Program-made: the position numbers and the translations under genes
Assembly (NCBI GenBank): GCA_947177885.1
Contig: CAMWWF010000044.1
Location: 1 to 13,142, forward strand
Source of the DNA: an uncultured Lachnospiraceae bacterium
Lineage (GTDB): Bacteria > Bacillota_A > Clostridia > Lachnospirales > Lachnospiraceae
Length of the DNA stretch: 13,142 nt
Reading direction: 5' to 3'
Notes under the pieces: generated by a model
What the model saw: the letters and a program-made list of their open reading frames with translations, nothing else
What the model was told of the DNA's origin: nothing
The model's database searches: none
Shown here: positions 8,151 to 13,142 of the stretch, one piece after another
Layout: every line of letters begins with the position of its first letter
Position numbering within the stretch: position 1 is the first letter of the stretch

Positions 8151-9562
8151 TGTTTTGTTATAATTGCGGATGTCAATTATCGGAATATGATTTTTGCACC
8201 GGCTGCGGGGCAGACGTGGCCATGTATAAAAAGATCATGAGTGTTTCCAATAGATTTTACAATGACGGTCTGGAGCGCGCCAGTGTCAGAGACCTGAGCG
8301 GCGCCATCACCAGCCTGCGCCAGAGTCTGAAATTTAACAAGAATAATGTGGAGGCAAGGAATCTCCTCGGACTGGTCTACTTTGAGATGGGTGAGGTGGT
8401 CTCCGCACTCAGGGAGTGGGTCATCAGTAAAAATATGCGTCCGGAAAAGAATATTGCGGACGACTATATCGACAAGGTACAGTCCAATGCCACCCGGCTG
8501 GATTCCATTAATCAGACCATCAAAAAATACAATCAGGCGCTGATCTACTGCCATCAGGACAGCAGAGACCTTGCCGTGATCCAGCTGAAGAAGGTTTTGT
8601 CCATGAATCCCCGCTTTGTCCATGCCCATCTGCTTCTGGCGCTGCTCTATATGGACAGCGAGCGGTGGGAGCATGCGGAGAGGGAATTAAAAAAGTGCAT
8701 AGATATCGACCGCAATAATACACAGGCGCTCCGCTACCTGAGAGAAGTGGAGCTGATGCTTGTTCCGGAGGATAATGTCAGGCAGTCGTCGAAGAAAAAG
8801 AGGGACGATTCCGTGCGGTATCGGAGCGACAATGAGATCATCATCCAGCCCCTGAATGTAAAGGAACCGAAGAAGGGCGGTATCTCCACGATCCTCAATA
8901 TCGGTATCGGCCTTGTGATCGGTATGGCGGCTGTGTATTTTCTGGTGGTTCCCGCGGCGCAGTCCAATGCCAAGAACCAGGCCCAGGAGAGCATTACCAG
9001 GATCAGCAATGAGTCGGATGCCAAGACGGTTCAGATACAGGAGCAGGAGGCCCGCATAACGTCCCTGCAGAGGGATTATGACGCTCTGCAGCAGGAACTG
9101 GACGGATACACCGGGGACTCGGGCATGCTTCAGACGATCAACAGTCTGCTGCGGGTAGCCACCACTTATCTGGAGGATCCCGAGGACGTTATGGCCACGG
9201 CAGCCGATCTTGAAACCATTGCGGAGAATGTGGTCATGGAGAATACTTCCGAGGAATTTCAGGCATTGTATACGAAGCTGCTCGGCGATATCGGTCCCCG
9301 GCTCTCCGAAACCTATTTTACGGAGGGACAGGAGGCATACCGCACAGGGGATTATGCGGCTGCTATTGAAAGCCTTGTGAAAGCGGTATACTATAATGCT
9401 GATAATGCGGACGGCTGGCTCTATCTGGGACAGGCATATCACCAGAACGGGGACAATGATAAGGCTGTTGAGATCTTTGATCAGGTGATCGAAAAGTTCC
9501 CTGACACAGACAGGGCGCGAAGGGCGCAGAGAGAAAGAGAAGGCATTCTTGCCGAAAATTAG
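8150..9562 (+). CDS. Zinc-ribbon, TPR and single-TM protein of unknown function
   Basis: A 470-residue protein with a clear domain order. An N-terminal zinc ribbon has C3-x-x-C6 and C16-x-x-C19. TPR-like helical pairs run from about residue 25 to 205, with typical pieces such as NNVEARNLLGLVYFEMGE and FVHAHLLLALLYMD. A basic linker with KKKR precedes one transmembrane segment (about 246-266, around IGLVIGMAAVYFLVV). A coiled coil follows at about 275-317, and further TPRs at about 386-460 (YFTEGQEAYRTGDYAAAIE, GWLYLGQAYHQNGDNDKAVE). The lack of a signal peptide and the charge pattern suggest that the ribbon and first TPRs are cytoplasmic and the coiled coil and last TPRs outside. That suits a scaffold linking cytoplasm to the cell envelope, but function is unknown. 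The ATG overlaps the stop of the upstream ORF; GAGG lies at 8139-8142. It is the last gene before the terminator at 9630. Confidence 0.9.
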   Translation: MFCYNCGCQLSEYDFCTGCGADVAMYKKIMSVSNRFYNDGLERASVRDLSGAITSLRQSLKFNKNNVEARNLLGLVYFEMGEVVSALREWVISKNMRPEKNIADDYIDKVQSNATRLDSINQTIKKYNQALIYCHQDSRDLAVIQLKKVLSMNPRFVHAHLLLALLYMDSERWEHAERELKKCIDIDRNNTQALRYLREVELMLVPEDNVRQSSKKKRDDSVRYRSDNEIIIQPLNVKEPKKGGISTILNIGIGLVIGMAAVYFLVVPAAQSNAKNQAQESITRISNESDAKTVQIQEQEARITSLQRDYDALQQELDGYTGDSGMLQTINSLLRVATTYLEDPEDVMATAADLETIAENVVMENTSEEFQALYTKLLGDIGPRLSETYFTEGQEAYRTGDYAAAIESLVKAVYYNADNADGWLYLGQAYHQNGDNDKAVEIFDQVIEKFPDTDRARRAQREREGILAEN

Positions 9563-9581
9563 GATAGAATCTGATAAAATA

Positions 9582-9611
9582 TAACAGATCAGACAGGTCA
9601 CTGAACTGTTA
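9582..9611. repeat. Intergenic palindrome, copy 2 (AACAGWTCAG-N8-CTGAACTGTT)
   Basis: The arms aacagatcag (9583-9592) and ctgaactgtt (9601-9610), with an outer T-A pair, fold around the 8-base loop acaggtca with one internal mismatch. The right arm is identical to that of the copy at 3269-3300, and the loops share cagg. It lies 20 bases after the stop of the TPR gene and just before a true terminator. Confidence 0.65.
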
Positions 9612-9629
9612 CGATAACATACCAAAGAA

Positions 9630-9659
9630 AAGAACTTGCCGAACCGGCAGGTTCTTTTT
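9630..9659 (+). terminator. Rho-independent terminator of the valS-folC-TPR unit
   Basis: aagaacttgccg (9630-9641) pairs with cggcaggttctt (9645-9656) over 12 bp with one G-U pair and a 3-base loop, followed by further T (9655-9659 are TTTTT). It is the first convincing terminator after the T-box and separates the unit from spoIIAA. Confidence 0.9.
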
Positions 9660-9720
9660 GTTATTAAATGCGGCTCAGATCTTCCGCGGGCCTGCATGAC
9701 GGAATTAGGAGGGAAAAGGT

Positions 9721-10041
9721 ATGGAGCAGATTTCTACAGAGGATTTTCAGGTGATCGACAACTGTCTCATGATCAGGCTGCCGGAAGAGATAGATCACCA
9801 TCGGGCAGGTTTTATCTGTGAGAATGCGGACAGGCTTCTGGTCCGTGACGAGGTATGTAATGTGGTGTTTGACTTTGAAAATACGCGATTTATGGATTCG
9901 TCGGGAATCGGGATCATTATGGGGAGGTATCGGAAAATAGCCTGTTTTGGGGGAAAGGTCTATGCCATTCATGCGGACAGGCAGATCCAGAGAATACTTA
10001 TGGTATCCGGTTTAAATAAAATTGTGGAGGTACTGGTATAA
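9721..10041 (+). CDS. spoIIAA: Anti-sigma F factor antagonist SpoIIAA
   Basis: STAS-domain protein of 106 residues. In its unphosphorylated form it binds SpoIIAB and frees sigma-F in the forespore; SpoIIAB phosphorylates it and SpoIIE dephosphorylates it. The conserved phosphorylation loop is FMDSSGIGIIMGRY, with S60 and S61; S61 aligns with Ser58 of the Bacillus protein as I recall it. Other family pieces are VVFDFENTRF and the C-terminal MVSGLNKIVEVL. Length is slightly below the Bacillus protein. The start is fixed by AGGAGG (9707-9712), eight bases before the ATG. The stop codon abuts the spoIIAB ATG, so expression is coupled. No clear sigma-H promoter was found upstream, though one would be expected. 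Confidence 0.97.
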   Translation: MEQISTEDFQVIDNCLMIRLPEEIDHHRAGFICENADRLLVRDEVCNVVFDFENTRFMDSSGIGIIMGRYRKIACFGGKVYAIHADRQIQRILMVSGLNKIVEVLV

Positions 10042-10698
10042 ATGACACAGGACATGAATTTGGAAAGAAAGACATTATCGGAGATGGATTCAAATATTGA
10101 TTCGGGTATCGACCTGCCCCCTGCCGGGGAGATCAGAGAGAATGATCTGCCGCCTGCCAGGGCGGGCAGGGAGAACAGTTCACGCAAGAGACAGGCATGC
10201 GGGTACAAAAATGAGATGGAGCTTTCCTTTGACGCGATTTCCGATAACGAGGCTTTTGCCAGAGTGGCGGTGGCGGCGTTTGTCTCCCATCTGAATCCCA
10301 CTCTGGAGGAGCTTTCGGACATCAAGACGGCTGTCTCCGAGGCGGTGACCAATGCCATTATCCATGGCTATGAGAATTTTTACGGCTATGCCGGGGGCGG
10401 CGGGAAAAGGCTTCCGGAGGCGGTGATCCATCCGGGGAAGGTCAGGATCCGCTGTCTTTTGGAAAAGGATCTGTTACATATCAGAGTTTCCGATGAGGGT
10501 GTGGGGATGGAGGATATCGAACAGGCTATGGAACCGCTTTTCACCACAAGGCCGGAGCTGGAGCGTTCCGGAATGGGATTTGCCTTTATGGAAGCCTTTA
10601 TGGATGATCTGGAGGTGGAGAGCTGTCCCGGGAAAGGCACAACCGTACATATGACAAAGAAAATGGGAGTCGGTGACTGGATTGACAGCGAGGAGTAG
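10042..10698 (+). CDS. spoIIAB: Anti-sigma F factor SpoIIAB, enlarged
   Basis: GHKL-fold serine kinase and anti-sigma factor that holds sigma-F inactive and phosphorylates SpoIIAA. The N-box is SEAVTNAIIHGYEN, with the presumed catalytic base Glu100 and Mg-binding Asn104; the G1 box is D151-EGVGM; the lid and G2 region reads PLFTTRPELERSGMGFAFME. All key residues are present. It is 218 residues, against about 146 for the Bacillus protein. About 54 extra residues precede the usual start NEMELSFDA, and roughly 16-19 extra Gly/Lys-rich residues (YGYAGGGGKRLPEAVIHPGK) follow the N-box. The extension contains tandem duplications and is polar, so probably disordered. The ATG directly abuts the spoIIAA stop and has GGAGGT at 10026-10031. 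The in-frame ATG at 10216 (MELSF) would remove the extension, but no good ribosome site was seen for it. Confidence 0.95.
   Translation: MTQDMNLERKTLSEMDSNIDSGIDLPPAGEIRENDLPPARAGRENSSRKRQACGYKNEMELSFDAISDNEAFARVAVAAFVSHLNPTLEELSDIKTAVSEAVTNAIIHGYENFYGYAGGGGKRLPEAVIHPGKVRIRCLLEKDLLHIRVSDEGVGMEDIEQAMEPLFTTRPELERSGMGFAFMEAFMDDLEVESCPGKGTTVHMTKKMGVGDWIDSEE
10087..10176 (+). repeat. Tandem duplications inside the spoIIAB N-terminal extension
   Basis: Two 33-base units stand head to tail (10111-10143 and 10144-10176), identical at 25 of 33 positions, encoding DLPPAGEIREN and DLPPARAGREN. Just upstream are two shorter 12-base units (10087-10098 and 10099-10110) encoding DSNI and DSGI. All copies are in frame. 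Divergence between copies shows the 33-base duplication is not recent. Confidence 0.8.
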
Positions 10699-10701
10699 CT
10701 T

Positions 10702-11469
10702 ATGGAGGAGACATCAGTACTGATCGCGAGGTCACAGGCAGGAGAAAGAGATGCAAGGGAGGTACTGATAGAGAAAAATCTGGGACTGGTTCATCATATT
10801 GTCAAAAGATTTGCGAACAGAGGATACGATCCGGAGGATTTATTCCAGATCGGAACCATAGGACTGATGAAAGCGATCGACAAATTTGATCTGAGTCTCG
10901 GATTAAAGTTTTCGACCTATGCCGTCCCCATGATCACAGGGGAGATCAAGCGGTTTCTGCGCGACGACGGCATGGTAAAGGTCTCACGTACCATCAAGGA
11001 AAACGGTATGAAGGTAAGCTTTGCCAGACAAAAGCTGCAGGGCATATTGGGAAGGGAACCCCTGATACAGGAGATTGCGGAGGAGACCGGCATGGACCGG
11101 GAAGAGATTGTGCTTGCCATGGAAGCGTCCATAGAAGTGGAATCCATTTACAGCGCCGTGTATCAGGATGACGGCAGCGAGGTCTATCTGGTGGACAAGG
11201 TGGTCCGCGGCAGCGGCGGCAGTGTGGGCAGCAGTATGGTGGGCGTGTACGGCAGCGAAGACAGCGAGAAGGAGGAGCTGCTCAACCGCATGCTGTTAAA
11301 GCAGCTGCTGGACGGTCTGGAGCCTTCGGAGCGGGAACTCATCTATATGCGGTATTTTCAGAATAAGACTCAGATGGAAATCGCATCGGTCCTGGGTATC
11401 AGTCAGGTACAGGTCAGCCGCATGGAGAAGAGGATCCTGCTGCGGATGCGTGAAAAGGCGAAACAGTGA
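10702..11469 (+). CDS. sigF: RNA polymerase sporulation sigma factor SigF
   Basis: Sigma-70 family factor of 255 residues that starts forespore-specific transcription; third gene of the spoIIA operon (spoIIAC). Region 2 is plain in NLGLVHHIVKRFANRGYDPE, DLFQIGTIGLMKAIDKFD and FSTYAVPMITGEIKRFLRDD. Region 3 follows with VSRTIKEN and EPLIQEIAEETGMD. Region 4 is LDGLEPSERELIYMRYFQNK with the helix-turn-helix TQMEIASVLGISQVQVSRME. The segment between regions 3 and 4 carries a Gly/Ser-rich stretch (residues 170-185, GSGGSVGSSMVGVYGS) that I do not recall from usual SigF proteins. The ribosome site GAGGAG is inside the end of spoIIAB, with a 3-base gap between genes, so translation is probably coupled. 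Sigma-G is a close paralogue, but position after spoIIAA-spoIIAB decides for SigF. Confidence 0.97.
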   Translation: MEETSVLIARSQAGERDAREVLIEKNLGLVHHIVKRFANRGYDPEDLFQIGTIGLMKAIDKFDLSLGLKFSTYAVPMITGEIKRFLRDDGMVKVSRTIKENGMKVSFARQKLQGILGREPLIQEIAEETGMDREEIVLAMEASIEVESIYSAVYQDDGSEVYLVDKVVRGSGGSVGSSMVGVYGSEDSEKEELLNRMLLKQLLDGLEPSERELIYMRYFQNKTQMEIASVLGISQVQVSRMEKRILLRMREKAKQ

Positions 11470-11492
11470 CAGGGATGCGGTGTATGCCGGAC

Positions 11493-11518
11493 CCCGGGAA
11501 ACACACTGTGTTTTCGGG
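11493..11518 (+). other. Hairpin downstream of sigF, weak terminator candidate
   Basis: cccgggaaacac (11493-11504) pairs with gtgttttcggg (11508-11518) with one bulged G, one G-U pair and a 3-base loop. It lies 24 bases after the sigF stop. No T-run follows directly, so termination here is uncertain. The rest of 11470-11669 is AT-rich, with another small hairpin ggaacc/ggttcc (11607-11625) and no promoter I can defend. Confidence 0.35.
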
Positions 11519-11669
11519 ACTGATCCGGAAGAATTACCATATTTTTTGCATAATCTAATATTTTCCGCTTTTCTTCTATGGCAAATTCATTTATTATAAA
11601 AAGGTAGGAACCGTGAACGGGTTCCGACGGAATTAATTGTTGCATAGGGACAGGTGAGGGAGAATACTT

Positions 11670-12830
11670 ATGAAAAAAGAGATAAATGAAGAATCCATGC
11701 GGGAATATAAGTGGCGGCAGGCGCGGAGGCGTCAGAATCAGATAAAACTGGCATTGATCATGCTGTGCACTCTTGTAGTGCTGGTCATTATCATGTATTG
11801 CGGAACGGCATTGTATCTGAAGATTACAGAGGGGGAAGACGGAGGCGCTGTGACGGCATCCGGGGGAACGGTGGTCTATTCCCAGGAGGAGCTGGATATG
11901 CAGGTGTCTCTTGCGGTGGCTGAGGCGGAGAACAGAGTGGCGGCGGAGACAGATACCCTGATCGCGGAAGCTGTCAGGGCCGCTGAGGAACAGGCACAGG
12001 AGGGTGTCCTGGATAATATCCGCACCAGCCTGTCCGACGGGCAGACCATGCTGGAGGCCCTGCGTCCGCTGTATCCCGAAGAGATGCTGGTGGCAAGCGG
12101 TGGGCAGTATCATTTTGTGCCCATTAACAGGCAGCTGAAGCAGAGTCAGCTGGTGCAGGAGAATGTCAATCTGCTGGAGAGCGGGGAGATCCAGTATATG
12201 TCCGGCGATCAGGTGATCTCCCACAAGGGGATTGACGTATCCAGGCATCAGGGAAATATTGACTGGGAAAAGGTGGCGCAGGACGGAGTGGAGTTTGCAT
12301 TCATCCGGGTGGCGTACCGCGGCTACGGAACGGGAAAGATGGAGGAAGACAGCTACTTTGACCAGAACATGCAGGGTGCGCAGGCGGCGGGTATCAAGAC
12401 CGGTGTCTACATCTACAGCCAGGCGATCACGGAGGAGGAGATCCTGGAGGAGGCCAATCTGGTCCTGCAGAAGGTCGCGCCCTATCAGCTGGAATGTCCC
12501 ATTGTCTTTGATGTGGAGCTGGTGTCAGGCGCTAACGGGCGTATGAACAATCTTACGCAGGAGGAAAGGACGAATCTGACACTGCTGTTCTGTCAGACCA
12601 TCGAGGCGGCAGGCTATAAGCCCATGATCTACCACAACACGGAAATGGGCGCCCTGAAGATCGATGTGGCGGCGCTGGAGGATTATGACAAGTGGTTTGC
12701 CTCTTACAGTGAGATGCTGTACTATCCATATGAATACAAGGTATGGCAGTACACACCCCACGGAAAGGTGGCGGGGATCAATTCCGAAGTGGATCTGAAT
12801 ATCTGCATAGAGCCTATCTGGGAGGAATAA
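11670..12830 (+). CDS. Membrane-anchored glycoside hydrolase family 25 (lysozyme-like)
   Basis: A 386-residue type II membrane protein with a GH25 muramidase domain, expected to cut the MurNAc-GlcNAc bond of peptidoglycan outside the membrane. A basic N-terminus (YKWRQARRRQNQIK) is followed by one transmembrane segment (about 27-50). A Glu/Ala-rich, probably coiled-coil stalk spans about 65-125, then a spacer with LRPLYPEEMLVASGG. The GH25 domain starts at KGIDVSRHQGNIDW (Asp189) and includes AFIRVAYRGYG, GVYIYSQAITEEEI, FDVELV with Asp281 and Glu283, and VWQYTPHGKVAGINSEVDLN near the end. Asp189, Asp281 and Glu283 match the catalytic acidic residues of the family. The ATG has GAGGGAGA (11655-11662) upstream. 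Lying after sigF, it might act in sporulation, but a separate promoter or vegetative role is equally possible. Confidence 0.92.
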   Translation: MKKEINEESMREYKWRQARRRQNQIKLALIMLCTLVVLVIIMYCGTALYLKITEGEDGGAVTASGGTVVYSQEELDMQVSLAVAEAENRVAAETDTLIAEAVRAAEEQAQEGVLDNIRTSLSDGQTMLEALRPLYPEEMLVASGGQYHFVPINRQLKQSQLVQENVNLLESGEIQYMSGDQVISHKGIDVSRHQGNIDWEKVAQDGVEFAFIRVAYRGYGTGKMEEDSYFDQNMQGAQAAGIKTGVYIYSQAITEEEILEEANLVLQKVAPYQLECPIVFDVELVSGANGRMNNLTQEERTNLTLLFCQTIEAAGYKPMIYHNTEMGALKIDVAALEDYDKWFASYSEMLYYPYEYKVWQYTPHGKVAGINSEVDLNICIEPIWEE

Positions 12831-12903
12831 GACCGGAAGCGGCGGATGCGGGCAGGGGCTCCTTTTTGTTGCAGGATTACCATGGAGAAAGGCAGACACG
12901 GGG

Positions 12904-13142
12904 ATGAACAGTGAAAATTACAGCCGTCCGTTGGATCTGAAGCGGATACGGATCACAGATGACTTTTGGGGAAGAGAACAGGAGCTGGTGCGTACAGAGG
13001 TGATCCCCTACCAGTGGGAGGCGTTGAATGATCGTGTACCGGATGCTTCGCCCAGCTATTGCATGCGGAATTTCAGGGTGGCAGGAAAGCTGATGAGGGA
13101 GAAGATCGCAAAGGGAAAAAGCTTTGTCCCTCCGTCCTACAC
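12904..13142 (+). CDS. GH127 family protein, N-terminal fragment (beta-L-arabinofuranosidase type)
   Basis: The first 79 codons of a gene cut by the right window edge. The product begins MNSENYSRPLDLKRIRITDD, then FWGREQELVRTEVIPYQWEA and LNDRVPDASPSYCMRNFRVA. The pattern of FW, a charged helix, VIPYQWEALNDR and NFR is characteristic of GH127, whose known members remove beta-L-arabinofuranose from arabino-oligosaccharides. The catalytic Glu and Cys residues lie beyond the window and cannot be checked. There is no signal peptide, so it is probably cytoplasmic. The ATG is preceded by GGAGAAAGG (12884-12892) at 11 bases, a rather long spacing; an ATG at 12882 in another frame stops after ten codons. 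Related families GH146 or GH142 are less likely. It suits the hemicellulose enzymes at the left end. Confidence 0.82.
   Translation, partial: MNSENYSRPLDLKRIRITDDFWGREQELVRTEVIPYQWEALNDRVPDASPSYCMRNFRVAGKLMREKIAKGKSFVPPSY

Noticed and set aside
8687..9697. Minus-strand open frame opposite the TPR gene
   Set aside because: It reads through the terminator hairpin and the intergenic palindrome and has no plausible domains.
9561..9705. Sigma-H promoter for spoIIAA (AGGATA at 9561, GAATT at 9701)
   Set aside because: No AGGA-type -35 and GAAT-type -10 occur at the right spacing; the GAATT overlaps the ribosome site and AGGATA precedes the terminator.
11403..12248. Minus-strand open frame opposite sigF end and GH25 gene
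   Set aside because: It overlaps two confident + strand genes and shows no recognisable protein features.
12831..12867. Terminator after the GH25 gene ending in CTCCTTTTT
   Set aside because: The T-run is present but I could not find a 5' strand that pairs with the bases just before it.

Overview
The window looks like a chromosomal piece from a spore-forming, carbohydrate-degrading Lachnospiraceae-type Firmicute (Clostridium cluster XIVa). The grounds are the spoIIA operon, a valine T-box upstream of valS, strong Shine-Dalgarno sites, moderately high GC for a Firmicute, and the protein style of the GH3, SGNH and GH127 genes. I do not call a genus. All genes found are on the + strand.

Layout. 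Positions 1-79 are not genomic. They match, with errors but no indels, an Illumina Nextera i5 adapter preceded by ten T. Genomic sequence starts at 80, inside an SGNH/GDSL hydrolase gene that lacks its 5' part (80-871). A GH3 beta-xylosidase/beta-glucosidase-type enzyme follows (1080-3239), preceded by a LacI/CcpA-like palindromic operator. Next comes a transcription unit with a clear sigma-A promoter (3330-3358), a complete tRNA-Val T-box leader with readable specifier (GUA), antiterminator and terminator, then valS, folC, a 51-codon acidic ORF, and a zinc-ribbon/TPR/membrane protein. These last genes overlap or are closely spaced and end at a rho-independent terminator (9630-9659). The sporulation operon spoIIAA-spoIIAB-sigF follows (9721-11469), then a membrane-anchored GH25 lysozyme-like protein (11670-12830) and the 5' end of a GH127 beta-L-arabinofuranosidase-type gene cut by the window edge.

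How it works together. The flanking enzymes (SGNH esterase-like, GH3, GH127) fit plant hemicellulose or arabinan breakdown. The middle is housekeeping and cell-fate control. Valyl-tRNA charging is controlled by uncharged tRNA-Val; because no terminator is seen before 9630, the same switch probably also sets the level of folate polyglutamylation and of an uncharacterised membrane TPR protein. SpoIIAA, SpoIIAB and sigma-F form the forespore partner-switch.

I see no phage, IS element, CRISPR array, tRNA or rRNA, and no clearly new multi-gene system. The most useful observations are the adapter artefact, the T-box reaching past valS, the conserved-looking small ORF coupled to the zinc-ribbon/TPR gene, a SpoIIAB enlarged by tandemly duplicated sequence, and a two-copy intergenic palindrome.
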